From assembly GCA_013399875.1 (NCBI GenBank), contig VXAZ01006315.1:1-64000 (forward strand): a stretch of DNA of 64,000 nucleotides. The letters are read 5' to 3'. This stretch comes from Gymnorhina tibicen (Eukaryota; Chordata; Aves; Passeriformes; Artamidae). The position numbers and the translations under genes were made by a program. The notes under the pieces were generated by a model. The model was not told the origin of the DNA, ran no database searches, and saw only the letters and a program-made list of their open reading frames with translations. Of this stretch, positions 10,788 through 23,500 are shown piece after piece (within the stretch, counting starts at the first letter, position 1; each line of letters starts with the position of its first letter).

Positions 10788-11533
10788 GTAAGTCTTCCAT
10801 TAATAAGCCAACCTACTTCATCCTCTGAAATTTATTGAGGAAATGTTAGGTAAAGAGATGGCTAAAAACTGCAGTAGCTTAACACTAATGCTCTCTGAAG
10901 CATTAGTGCAAACAGTGCTTGAAAGAATTTCTGCTAGAATACTTCTATCAGAGTTGTACATAGCTGCACTCTGTCTAAGCCTAGCCACCTTCACTTTCTT
11001 AGAAATAAAGCCTTTATTCTTCCACAGACTTAAATCTCAAGCCCACAATAGATCTAGATTTCCCTTCCTTGAAGAAAATTTATTACTAAATATGTGCTGC
11101 AGAACTCAGAGGGGCTGACTTTAATACCTTCAGATATCTGTGGGAGACTGTTAGCATAGAGTGCCCTGTATACAGCATACAGCTTTCTGAAGTCTAATCA
11201 CCTCAACAACTGCAGTTTTGGACTCCAGGTAAATTGGAGCAAAACTAGAATAAGGATCTACTCTGATTTTTAATCAAAAGCTGTTATAAGAGCTTTTGTT
11301 GCTAGAAACTAATGTAATTTAAAATTTCATACCATTGACTGGAGAAGCATGATCTGTTGATCCAGTAAATCTTCTTCTGTAATACCTTCAAGTCTTTCCG
11401 TGAAATAGTCTAGCTTCTGACAGAAGACAAGTGTTGGTATTTATGGCTTTAGTTTTGTTCTCAGTGGCTCTGTTTAAGCAATAAAGTCATAATTTAGAAC
11501 TATCCTAATGTTAATTCCTTTCCACCATACTAG
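10788..11533 (+). other. Intron within the DAB2 3' UTR
   Basis: Bounded by CAG|GTAAGT and CATACTAG. An AATAAA at about 11481 inside it could act as an alternative polyadenylation site if the donor is not used. Otherwise nothing recognised. Confidence 0.45.
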
Positions 11534-12870
11534 GTGTAACCAGAAAAGGACAAATGGAATAACTGGACTTCTTCTCAACGTGATTTTTCTACGTGTTTCA
11601 CTTTGCTGTCTGCTATTCTTGCTGTTGTTTCATGATGTCTGCAATCTAAAACATATCCAGGTGGATTGAAGCATGGACCCTCAAAGAACATGCTGTGAAG
11701 ATGATAATTCAGGGCAAAGCAAATGGGGATATTGACTCACGCTGAAAACCCAAATTCAAATTGGTGGATGTTACCTTTACTTTAGTTCTTTGCACTCCCT
11801 ACAGAGAGGTTAGTAGCACTGAGTAATGTGTCTTGTACCATTTCCCTTTACATAGCACTTACCGTCCCAAAATAGAGGAACTTAACGTACCTAGGGGAGA
11901 GGTGTTGCCTTTGCATAAGGGTATTGAATTAGTAGATAAAACTCCACACCTTAAACAACTGGATCAGTTGCCTGTTACGACAGCAGCAGCCAGTTGTAAA
12001 GTTAAGTGGATGCTACTCAGTTCTAACTGGTGACTGGACAGATGACTTGGTCTCTTAGCCACAAAAATGTAACTATGTGTAGAGGAAAAGAATATAATAT
12101 TACTTTATTTAACTGAAAGTAAAAGTATCATTCTGCCATAAATGTGTCATTAAGGGACTGCGGGGTCTGTAACAGCACTGCTGAAGCCCTGAGTACAAGA
12201 GGCCTACACTGTAAGCTGAAAAACTTCTTGCAGAACACTTAGGCAGTTGTGGACACTAACTGTTGTCTTGGTGCTAATATGGCATTTTTCAGGGAGGGAA
12301 ATCTACTAGGATTGCTTTTCTATTAAGGTGGCTTGGCAGACAAATGGAACAAGCGGGTAAGGTTCTTGCTTATATCTCGGTGAATCCCTGATGTGCTCAG
12401 TTCAAGTTGTCACATGGTGTGGTATGTTTCCAGCATGTTAGAAAACAAAAACACCAAAATGGCTTCACTCCGTGCCTAGGCTCCTTGTGAACAGATGCAC
12501 CACCCCTGTGCCATTAATGTGAGGTAGTACTCTATCTCTTGAAAAGCATGCCTTTTCTCAAGAGCCTCTTTTTACTAACAGATTTTTGAACCAGTTACAA
12601 CTGCCTGTAGCAGCATTCTTGGCCAGTGGTGATGACTGATGTGTCAGAAGTTTTTCTGTTAATGCTAAGTATAAACTTGAAATGTTATTGTTAAATCAAA
12701 TGCCTAAGCTGTTGCTAAACTGGAGAGCTAAGAAAGTCAACTTGAATACAGCCTTAGTAGCTAATTCAGCCAGTCATGCAATTAGTCTTGTATACAAACT
12801 TCTCTTGCACTTTCTGTAATGCAAAAAAAAAATTTTAAAAAAATAAAATCACGAATTTAAGTATTTGTCT
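11534..12870 (+). other. DAB2: DAB2 3' UTR exon (end approximate)
   Basis: Begins after a CATACTAG acceptor at 11532-11533, in phase with the donor right after the DAB2 stop. There is no convincing coding frame. An AATAAA at 12842-12847 in an A/T-rich context is the likely polyadenylation signal. A second AATAAA at 13932-13937 would allow a longer form. The end coordinate is an estimate. Confidence 0.45.
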
Positions 12871-15509
12871 CAAACTGGAAATGTAGAAACTTATTGATGT
12901 TACACTGTTATATAAAACTGTAGTATCTGTTACTTAATGACATTAAAAAGAAGCAACTCTTCATACCAAATGAACATTAGTGTGGCTGTTGATTCCACCC
13001 TCTCTAACTCAATCTTGTGGCCTAGTTGACATTAGGAGTTCAAAGCCTGCTAAGAATCATTCCTCACAGGTTCTGTAGCTATCTGATGGCAAAGTGTCTT
13101 TCGGTAACCACTTGCATTGGACCTGTTTGAAAAATGCTGCGCCAGATTAAAAAAACAGAATCTTCAACTGATTTAGTAAAAACTGTCACTAGAACTTTGT
13201 CCCTTTGGCTGCTCAGCCTGAGCTTGTTGCTGCTAAAGATGCTTTCTTGCTTCTTTCTGCAGGAGCATGGGAGCTGGGTACTTAAGTTGCATTGCACTCA
13301 GAAGTTTCAGTAATTCACGTTGTGTATTCCAGCTTTGCAGGAGATCCAAACAGATGCTGGGAAATCTCATTTAGAACATGTTCTCTTGTTCAGAAGAAAT
13401 TATATAACTCCTTTAACAGAGATAGTTAAAAAAAACCAGTAAATCCATTAGTAAGCTGCTGGTTTAGACTATTCTGCTTATTTCTAATATTGTTTGGTGG
13501 TTAAGGGATTAAAAACAACTTACTGCAAGGGATTTGTTATCTACCTTGAAATATAGGTTACGGGGTTTACAGAGGCACATTTTGGGTTTTTTTTTTTATC
13601 TTCTCGACTGCATGGCACCATGTAATTTATTCTTAAAACTAAGAGGACAATTGACTATCTTAATGCCCATATGAAGGAATATATTTAGCAGTGTTTGAGT
13701 TAAGGATTTAAATCACTGCTGGTCAGTCCTAGAGTTTGAAATGGCCATCAGGATAATCACTCAGAGCTTGTTAGCAGGACCTCTTACAAGCTGACCAAAG
13801 ATGCTTGCTGGTCTGCTAGCTAACTTTGAATAGCTGTTTACTGAGTCTCTGTCTTAAAGAACCATGAACTGTGATAACAGCTATGATGAAACAATACAAT
13901 ATTACAAGTGTCTGTGTCTTTCATTCTTGCCTAATAAATGAGTTTATTGTCACTTATCAAGCTGGACTGAGGCTGCAGCAGATGAAAGTTCCTTTAAATG
14001 AAATAATCCCAAATCAAGGCTTGGATAGGGGGAAAAGTTTGCCTGTGTTGCTTTACACACTTCCCTCACCCTGCCACAAAAAGCAGAAAACAGAAAGAAA
14101 TAAAGGTACTTTTACTCTTTTTTTCAATTACCCATGGTAATTTGGAATATCTTTACCCTGGATGACTATTTTAAGATTGCATCCAGATATGTAATTCTTA
14201 ACAGCTAAACAGCAGGTTATTAACGAGTGACTTCTGTCTTGTGACTCTGTCCAACACATGATGCCTTAAATCTGGATTACAGCAAACTACTGACAAGGAA
14301 TGCCCTTCTAAGACCTGGCTTGTGGTTTGGGTTTTTGTGACAGAGTGAAAGCTAGATGAGTTTTAGCCTCATTCAAACCCACAAAAAATAGTATGTTGTT
14401 CTTTTATATTGGCTGGGGGAGGAACAAAAAAAGAATCTTGGGACTTTAGTCCCCCAGTACTCCAAATGAGGATTCCAAAGATGTAATACACTGAACTTGC
14501 TGTTGTAAACAACTCTGCTTTAGGAACTATTTGTTCTTTACATGAGTCACTGTTACGACAGCTTTTTTACGAGGCAGTTAATGGTTCTCTTAATTCAATA
14601 CATAATATCTTTCCTATATTCCAAAGGTACTGTTAAACAAAATTGGTTTATTTTTAACCTTGCAAGTGCTTTCCAGTATTTCCCCATTCAGGGAAAAAGT
14701 GGAATTTTCTGAAAAGTGGACTTTAGAGCACTTACAGTTAAGGCAGTTTTGGCCAGTTACTGGCATTCTTCAGTACACACTGCTTTGTTTGTTCTCTTGG
14801 TAATAAATAACAAAAAGAACAAATAAAGAAATTACAAATTCAGTCATGAAAATTCTAGTCTATTCACCTACAAAATGAGAATCATGCACGTTATCCTGCA
14901 GGTTCTACCCATACTATGCAATATAGAGACAGCTGCCTCACTTTGGGGGAAAAGCAGAAGGTAAGTGCTCTTTGTCTTCTGCAGCTGTCCCCACTGTTTT
15001 TTTCTAACACAGAGCTTAAACATCCAGTGTGGACATTTCTAATGGTACCTTGCTCAGAAGGTATCTATGAAAAAGAAAACTACTTCTTGCTGTATTTTGA
15101 GGAGTCAGATAGCAATGGTTTGTCTGTTTATTTTGGATATATATGACACAAAAAAGGTGACTGATAGTAGTTGAAGCCATATTTTTGGAGGCAGGTAAAG
15201 CTCAGGTACCTTTTTCTGTTGCATGCTGAGTGTGAAAATACCCAGTCTCAGTCTACTTCTTTCTGAAGATGCACAATTTTATGCTGACAGTACTTCTCTT
15301 AAATTCTCTTAGACTGCCTATTTCTAATCTTAGGAAATATAGCCTTTGTGTTTTCACTGGAAGTATCACTAGGAGGAGAACAAATGCCTAGTCCCTACCA
15401 AGTGATCATATGAAAACAACTGAAGAGCTACTCTATCAGAAATATCTATGTTTCATTTACAAGAATGGCCAAAACTAAGTGATGAAAAAATGTGAGCCTT
15501 ATAATAGAT
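12871..15509. other. DAB2-C9 intergenic region, no gene seen
   Basis: Small chance reading frames only. AATAAA hexamers at 13932 and near 14803 could belong to longer DAB2 transcripts. A strong isolated donor-like GTAAGT at about 14961 follows a 15-codon frame with no family resemblance. Confidence 0.4.
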
Positions 15510-15960
15510 ATATGTTGAAGCCAGCCCAGAGGAAGCCATGAAGTTAATAAGAAGACAGAAGCACCTTCCCTACAACAACACACTGAGAAGGCTGGGGCTG
15601 TTCAGCCTGGAGAAGAGAAGGTTGTGTGGAGACCTCATAGTTTCCAGACCTTCCAGTATCTAAAGGTGCCTACAGGGAACCTGGAGCAGTACTCTTCATC
15701 AGGAACTATAGTTGATAGGATGAGGAGTAATGGGTGCACCCTGAACAAGGGGAAATTTAGGTTAGGTGTTAGGAAGGAGTTCTTTACTTTGGGGGTGGTG
15801 AGACACTGGAGCAGGTTGCCCCAGGAGGCTGTGGATTACCAACCCTGGGAATGTTCAAAGCCAGGGTAGGTAAGATGTTGAGCAACCTGGTCTAGTGGGA
15901 GACGTCCCTGTACATGGCAGGGCGGTAGGGACAAGATGATCCTGAAGGTCCCAGCTGTGC
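15510..15960 (+). mobile_element. CR1 LINE fragment, 3' portion
   Basis: Recognised by the avian CR1 end-of-ORF2/3' region on the plus strand: the motifs GGCTGTTCAGCCTGGAGAAG and CTGGAGCAGGTTGCCC, the terminal LVxxxxxVPxxMAG-like region and AGATGATCCTGAAGGTCCC. It is 5'-truncated and lacks the short terminal tandem repeat usual at CR1 3' ends. Translation retains the KFRLGVRKEFFTLGVVRHW motif of CR1 ORF2 but is broken. It abuts a second CR1 of opposite orientation. Confidence 0.85.
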
Positions 15961-15964
15961 ATAG

Positions 15965-17095
15965 GGACACCTTTCACTAGACCAGGTTACTCAGAGCTCC
16001 ATCCAGCCTGGCTTTAAACACTTCCATGGATGGGGCATCCACAACTCCTCTGGGCAAGCTGTGCCACTGCCTCACTACCCTCACAACAAAGAATTTCCTC
16101 CTAATATCTAATCTAAACCTACTCTCTTTTAATCTGTTCCCCCTTATCCAGTCACTCCACGCTCTGGTAAAAAGCCCCTCTGCATCTTTCTTGTAGGCTC
16201 CCTTCAGGTATGGGATGGCTGCAGTGAGGTCACCCCTAAGCTGCCTCTTCTCCAGGCTGAACAATCCCAATTCTCTCAGCCTTTCCTCACAGGAGAGGTG
16301 CTCGATCCCTCTCATCATCTTAGTGGCTTCCCCTGGACTCTCTGACAGGTCCATGTCTTTCCTGTTCAGAGGACTCCAGAGCTGGATGCAGGGCTCCAGG
16401 TGGGTCTCAGCAGAGTGAAGTAGAGGAGCAGAATCCCCTCCCTCCCCTGCTGCCCACGGGGCTCTGGATGCAGCCCAGGACACATTTGCTTCTCTGGGCT
16501 GTGAGTGCTCATGGCTGGGGCATGTCCAGGCTCTCACCCACCAGCACCCCCAGGTCCTTCTGGGCAGGGCTGCTCTGATCTGTTCATCCCCAGCCTGTGC
16601 CGATACCAGGGGCTGTCCATACCCAGGAGCAGCACCAGCACTTGGCCTTGTTAAACCTCATCAGATTCCCATGGGCCACTTCTCGAGCTTGTCCAGGTCC
16701 CTCTGGCTGGCATCCCATCCTTCAGGAGTGTCATCAGCACCACTCAGCTTGGTGTCATCTGCTAATTTGCTGAGGGGGCTCTCAATTCCTTCGTCTATGT
16801 CATTAATGAAGATATTAAATAACACTGGTCCGAGTACAGACCCCTGAGGGACACCACTTGTCACTGATGGCCACTGGGACTCTGAGCCATTGACCATTAA
16901 ACTCTGGATGTGACCATCCAACCACGTTCTTATCCATCTATCAGTATGGAATTGAATCCATCACTCTCCAGTTCAGAGAGAAGAATGTTGTAGGGGACCA
17001 CGTCAAAGGCTGTAGAGAAGTCCAGATAAATGACATCTGCAGCCCTTCTCTTGTCCCCTGATAGAGTCATTCCCCCATACGTTGGTCAGGGCCTT
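15965..17095 (-). mobile_element. CR1 LINE fragment, minus strand, reverse-transcriptase C-terminal part
   Basis: Minus-strand translation at 16921-16661 shows reverse-transcriptase motifs [20 protein letters not shown] and LADDTKLSG (a FADD-type active site with Leu for Phe). Translation at 16537-15977 gives the CR1 C-terminal region with RLRELGLFSLEKRQLRGDL and FRLDIRRKFFVVRVVRQWHSLP. The frame is broken between these parts and the element is 5'-truncated near 17,095, so it is inactive. The 3' tail is missing at its junction with the neighbouring plus-strand copy. Confidence 0.9.
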
Positions 17096-17936
17096 GCTCC
17101 TTATGTTTTGGTGGTTATTATTACTTTAACATTCAGATCCAATTAAAACACAGGTTTAGTATGTTCAGTTAGAAACTGTCCAGACTGAAGATATGATTAT
17201 TAGGCAGAATCCATAGCAGGCAACATTGGCCAGCAGCTTGGCGCCCAGTATACCAAAGGTTATGCAGCTTGAAGATGGTGCTAGCAACTACAGTTGGCAA
17301 AGTTGTGTTCTCATGTGATGCTATCACGTCTTCAAATTCAAGACAGATATATCTGATTTCTTGGTCAGTAATAATTATTAAATCAAGACCTTTTTTGAGT
17401 CAACCATTTTGTAACTGATGAAGTCAACAGCCCCTTATTCTGAAATACGACTCGACAGCAAATCACCAGAGCCCTGTGGCCTGAGGGTGTATAGAGTGTA
17501 CTGTACAGTCCAAGACAAGGTGCAAACAGTTCTGTGTACTGATTGTGAAATGGCTTTTGCTTTCCAAAAAGTACTCTTCTGTCCCTCAAACCTCTCAAAA
17601 AAGGATAGCAGAGAAGGTATTTTGCTTTCCATGCCTGTCTCTGACGTTTGTGCTGTCAACTGTCACCTTCAGTGATGTTCTTCAGCAGCTGAACTGCTTT
17701 TACCTCCTCTCCTGTTTAAATTGTGTGACTTAGTATCTGTTTCAATGTGGTTTTTCAGAAACACTTTTTCTTCAAATTTGACATGGAGGTGACAAGTTTG
17801 CAAATTTTTGTAGTATCTTGGTTCTTCTAAACAATGTTGTTGAATATATGTCCCTTTGAATTCCCAGATAATCTGAATAGTGGATGCAATAGTGGTGTTT
17901 CAGACTTTATGAATCATTTGCAATGAGATTTTTCTG

Positions 17937-17981
17937 ATTTTTTTTATTTTTTTTTTTTTTTTTTTATTATTTTTTTTTTTA
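17937..17981. repeat. T-rich homopolymer tract
   Basis: About 45 bases almost entirely T, interrupted by ATTATT-like breaks. It could be the poly-A tail of a minus-strand retroposed sequence, but no parent sequence was recognised beside it. Confidence 0.8.
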
Positions 17982-18124
17982 ATTTCTCTAACCTCAAGTA
18001 AATTCAAAACCCTAAAGCTGGATCTGCAGCAAATCATGTGAACCTCATACAGTATGCTGGAGAAGGCCCATGGGCGTATGTACATCACTCAATGAATATT
18101 CTTGCAAAAGCTGCTAAATTGTGA

Positions 18125-18175
18125 TCATAAAATGATAGAATCACTTAGGTTGTAAAAGATCTTTAATTATGTGAA
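18125..18175 (-). mobile_element. CR1 3'-end remnant
   Basis: The motif ATGATAGAATCACTTAGGTT followed by AAAAGATCTTTAATTAT resembles the reverse complement of the CR1 3' terminus (TCATAGAATCA...TTGGAAAAGACCTTTAAGATCAT). Only about 50 bp survive. Confidence 0.6.
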
Positions 18176-18944
18176 AAATGTTGCCGCCCAAAAGTCAGTC
18201 AGAGACTACCATCAGCTCCGGTTTGTAGACAGCTGATTGCAAGACTTCCATTTGCATTTGAAACTTCAACTCAGTCTTTTCTGCCTGTGATTTTTATCTT
18301 AACTCTAAATAATGACTTACAACAACCTCTGGCAGAATCTTTAGGACCTGAAGTTGTTTGAGTCTGATTGCTTCTTTAGGCGTGTGGCTGCTTTCCATAA
18401 TTAATTCTTATTTCCTATAAGAGTTTTTGGCTCTATTTTTACAGTAATTTAAAAATTCAGAAATATATTCCAATGTAGATTTGTCTAACACCAGAATACT
18501 TGGTAATTGCTAGGAATAAGATAAATATCTGCTTTCAGAAATCCCATTAGATGCCTCAATATATCTTACAGGTCTAGCATCTAAGGGTTCTCACTCCTAC
18601 TATCTTTAAGGACAACCTGTCAGTCTTCAACCCAAGCCAGAACAGATGTTGTTACTCAGACGTTTGCAGTCCTCCATCAGTAAGGAGATGGAAAGGCATC
18701 CTGCAGATACAGTGAGGAACAAGCTGATTCGCATTCATTTGCCAGAGCAGTAGATTTTAATTTTTTTCCACTGCTGATGTTACTGTCATGCTGAGTGGTG
18801 GGAATACTTCATAGAAAACTGTACAGGAACTTCTCAAGAGTTGTTTGCTTAGTATGAAGTATCTGTAAGATGAGCTACTTACAGATGAAAGAGTTGGTTT
18901 TGAAGAGGCTACATCAAATTTCAAATACACTACAACTGTCCAGA

Positions 18945-19130
18945 ATGTCACAGAATTGCTGAATACGTTGAAAGGAACTTCTGGAGATCTTCTATGATGT
19001 TCTTTTCAAAACAGAGCTTTAGAGTAGGTTTTCCAGGGGTCTGGACAACAGTGTTGCATATTTTCAGGGAGGGACATTCTGCCACTTCCCTGGGTAACCT
19101 ATTTCTGTGTTTAATAGTTGTCATGGCAGA
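18945..19130 (-). mobile_element. Degenerate CR1 fragment
   Basis: Begins TCACAGAATTGCTGAA...GTTGAAAGGAACTTCTGGAGAT and continues through a diverged counterpart of the CR1 3' UTR (CAGGGAGGGACATTCTGCCACTTCCCTGGGTAACC, read in parts). It appears much older than the other copies, judging by divergence. Confidence 0.6.
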
Positions 19131-20450
19131 GTGTTGGGCAAACCTGTGATCCCTGAGCTGGTGAAGAGGTCAATTCATTGTCTCAATAACAACTTAGTAC
19201 ACACGTAAACTGAACATAGAACAAATGGCACCAGAGAGTTGGACCAAATTCTTTGTCTTTCTCATCCAAACTGCTGATTTCTTAATCTTGTAGAATGAGG
19301 TTACATTTGTTTTGACTCCTGACTCCTGCGATATTTGTATGATGTGAGGGGGTCAAAGAGCGGAGGGCAAAGCAATGTCTGCAATGAAAATCCGTATGTA
19401 CCTCACACAGCAGGAGCTGCAGCTCTGCCAACCACCTGGGCTCAGCGAAGGTCCCACTGCAGAGCAGAGGCAAGAGCATTGACTTGGAGAGAGATGCAGA
19501 GAGAGAATTGTTTCACAGAGCATGAATAGACCGAATGTAAGGCCAAACTGGAATAAGTTACTGAAAGTAAACAAGGCACGTCAGACGTCATTGCTCCTTT
19601 ATTCCTCTGCTACTTACTATTGCTGCCTGTGAAGATAAAGTCACCAGTAGCCTTGGTTTTTAAACTTGATAAATCATTCTACGGCGCACCAGTTTTTAAT
19701 ATCTACCAGTGGGTGCTTTAAGGAAACTGGATTTCTATTAAGTGAATCTATTAAGGTTTACCCTTACTGAGAACCAGAAATTTGATGGTATTTAAAACTG
19801 AGCACCAAAACGGCGAGTCACTCCAAAAAAAAGTAGGCCTTACTGCGAGAGTATTCAACTTTGCAAGCCGAAGAATAGTAAGATAGCTAAACATATCTGG
19901 TTTTTCCAGCAACGTAAGTTATCCTGTTACCAATCAATACCTTTATTTATGAGTCTTCTTTCAACTCTGGAAAGCATTTACACTTTTATCCAGGCTTAAG
20001 AGCAACACCATCAAAGTCAATAAGCTAAAATCACGAATATGTGTTGAACTGCTACATCCATTTGAGATGTGCTGCTGTGTCTCTGTCTTTAGCTTTACAT
20101 ATTGGGGAGCACAACCACTGTCTGAATAGGAGACTGCAGATGTTCTCTATGTATTATTGTTTCATTCTCTTCAATAACATGACCCACCAGAAGAGCATTG
20201 GTATGCACAAAGATCTAAAAAATGGGGAAAGACCTGGCTTATTAAGTCTTCAAAGTTTTTTTTAATGTAATTTTAAACCACCAAAGAATTTAATATTAGG
20301 CAGCTGTTGATACATCTCAGTACTGCTATGAAAGTGAAACAGAAATCAGCTTGAAGATGCTTCCAAAATATTGGTTTATGGTTTAAATAAAAACTCACAT
20401 GTGATTTTAGTATACTGCCCAAAACTGTACTGGAATGTTTTGTTTGACAG

Positions 20451-20568
20451 CTCTTCAGAAAAAGCTTTCCACAGGGGAACAAGGGAACTGAATGCTCCAT
20501 CTCCAATAGATTGTAAGCTGAGCAGCTGGAGTGCGTGGGGGCCCTGCGACCCATGTACCAATCAAAGG
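20451..20568 (+). CDS. C9: C9 exon, mature N terminus and start of TSP1
   Basis: Encodes [23 protein letters not shown] mature N-terminal sequence, then [16 protein letters not shown] with the WxxW pattern typical of C-mannosylated TSP1 repeats. The acceptor is TTTGACAG with one base completing a split codon. An alternative AG (CTCTTCAG at 20,458) would enter in phase 1. Donor AGG|GTAAGC at 20,569. Confidence 0.87.
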
Positions 20569-23500
20569 GTAAGCTGTCCTTGGAAGTCTTTGTTTCAAAG
20601 TCGCAACCAAAGGGATGATATCTGTCTGCCTGTTGGTTATGAGAAAATGTCAGATTGCAGCTCTTAATACTGTATGTTCATGATTTGATGAAACCCATAA
20701 TAATGTCAGATTTGAAGCCATAGAGTAAGAATACTACATCCAATTCTGCAATACTGCTCAAGTGTTCTCATTCAAAATGTTTCCTTCATAAATATCATCT
20801 GTTTTGGCCATGTGGGTGTTCTAATTTAAAATATTATTTTTCAATTCATTTTTCCTTTTTAAATTAATTTTTTTTTTCAAAAGCAGATGTTTATTTTCTT
20901 AGGGGAGTTCTTTTAAGACTTTAAAAAATTGAAGACCTTAATGCATACAAAATATAAATGATGCATTTCCACACTGGAGTGAAACAAGCAAAAGAGCAAA
21001 GTAAACTAAATAGTGAAAATTTACCATCTCTACATACCAGCTAAGTATTATTAATCATAATTATTAATTCAATGTTATTTTAACCATGAATTGTGCCTAT
21101 GGATGTTCAACAAAAAATTTCATCAAAGATGTTTCATTTTGAAAAGTTCTAAGTTCAGCTGGAAACCCTGAAGTACTCTTTTCTCTCTGAACAATATTAA
21201 TAGTGTTATTTGCCTTTCAAGTTTCGCTCCAGAAGTATTGAAAGATTTGGGCAGTTTGGTGGAAAAGCATGCCTGGAGGCCCTAGGAGACACACAAACCT
21301 GTAAAACCAGCAAAGTCTGTCCTGAAGAACCAGAACCAGACTGTGGTACTGACTTTCAGTGCAGTTCGGGTAGGTTTTGTTTTCATGCCATAGCAAGTAA
21401 AGCAGGAACTCAGAAACCACATTTTGGTTCAGTGAATAAGTTACATCAGCCTCATGCTAGCAAAGCCACAGTGCCAAAACCACAGCAGCAAAACTGCTTA
21501 AGAAGGGGTATATTCCTCTCATCTTGCATTTTAATTTGCATCTAGTTTAAATTTCTCTGTAACTTCTACTCCATGGTTAGAAGCTGACCATACTGACCAT
21601 ATCCTTTCTTCTAGCTTAACTGCCCCACCTGCTATTGAATCACTAGGTTTCATGAAAAATCACCAGGAAAAAAACTAGGACTGAAGGAGTTTTAACAGAA
21701 TTTATGTAGAAGCTTAGTGATCTAACTGGTATGTTGGAGACCAGAATGCATCTAGGTCCAAAACAAGATATAAATTTTTGAAGTGATACAACGCATATGA
21801 ATGTAGTGCTCAAGATTCATCAGAAATCAAAATAAAGCAGGAAAAGTTAATAGTAGTAAAACTAGTTAAAACAAAACCAGAAAGATAGTAAATGAATTTA
21901 GAGTTCCAAGATATTTTTTTGTATTATTTTTAACTCAAATACTAAAAAGTGTAAATAAAGCAATTTAAAATTAGAAAGTAGACCTTTAACTACTAGTTCA
22001 CAGGCATTATGTGGCATTTACAGGTGAGGTTGATGACATCAAAGTGTTGTTTTATTATGCTATAGCTAATTTACCAAAGTCTTTACATCCCATAGGAAAA
22101 AAAAAGAGTCTTTGTAAAACTTGTGATATGTAAACTCAGAAAAATTCCTACTTCCCTGTTGCTTTAGAACACAAATCACTATAGTTTTGGATGCTACATA
22201 TTATTCATATAATATTTAAACAATATAGTCCAAATACCAACAATTTAAATGATTTAGAAAGAATTCTTTGTTGATGTTAAACTGGTATTTTCCTGTGTTC
22301 TCTTAATACAAATAAGAAAACCCCAACCAACCTAACAATTGAAGTTTACTACAGAACAGTCTAGGATATAACAACTTTCTTCAGATGACAGCAGTTCTCC
22401 TGCCACTTACTTTTCTCAGTCATCCTACTAACTTATATGTCAATACAGTAGTATGGAGGTTTTTTTCATTTGAAAGTGGCAGAGTATAGGATTTTAATCC
22501 CTCCTGACAATAGTAGAAATATACCTAGAGGAAGACCTTAATAAAGAGTAGCTGAGGGTGTCATTTAAAGTCCATCTTGACAAAAATGTATTCATGCAAT
22601 ATTTTATTCCTTGATCAGGTCGATGTATAAAGCGAAGACTTGTGTGCAATGTAGATAATGACTGTGGAGACTATTCTGATGAAGATGACTGTGAATCTGA
22701 GCCACGATCACCCTGCCGAAACCATGAAATTGATGTGTCTGAAGTTGGTAGGACTGCAGGACACGGGTATGTAGTAAAATGCAGTATTGGGCCTAGTGTA
22801 GAGTTTTGGATTTCCTCCAAAGCCAGCTGAAAAAACTTGGGCACAGTCACATTCACAAAAGCGGAATATGAGTCATGGCAGCATTTGTATTCAGAAATGC
22901 TACGTAGCCTTTACAAGAACACTTAACTACCATCTTATTTTGTATATTTGTGAGGATAAAATATGCAGACAGTGTAAATCAATCATAACGTTAGTAAACA
23001 GAATCATACATAGATGTCATATGAATAAACTTACACATTATTTAAATGTAAAGTTTATAGATATATAAATTTGTTTCTAATGATATTTCACAACAAATCA
23101 GTAATTCTGAATCACTTTGCTAAAATGCATGTCTGAAAGAGAGAAAATATCTCTTGACTATTTATACAGTGGGATGCCTTACTGCCTTACTGCAACAACA
23201 CTTTGTGTGCAGCTTTCTTCCAGTATTGAATTCTCCACTTCCCGGATCTTCATTGTTTACATGAGCTTTCATCATTAATCTAAGTTGAAAATGAATCTTT
23301 CTGTTCTCAAACCGTGCTGAATTTCTTTCATCTCTAACAAAAAGAAAACGTGACATATTGTTTACCTATAAATAGAGTTAGAAGGCAGCAATCCAAACTG
23401 AACAGAAGATAAAAGTATACTGCAGCACCACCATGCGTTTAATGAAAAGTACACATCCTTTTCATTTCATTTCTTACTGTGCAAGAGCAAAAATGCTGCT

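Larger units (their letters stand above)
17096..20450. other. C9 upstream region with T tract and old CR1 pieces
   Basis: Holds a poly-T-rich tract (17,937-17,981), two small CR1 remnants (listed separately) and no certain coding exon. The signal-peptide exon of C9 should lie here or further upstream. The best candidate I could find (20,140-20,200) is weak and is discussed under findings. Confidence 0.4.
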
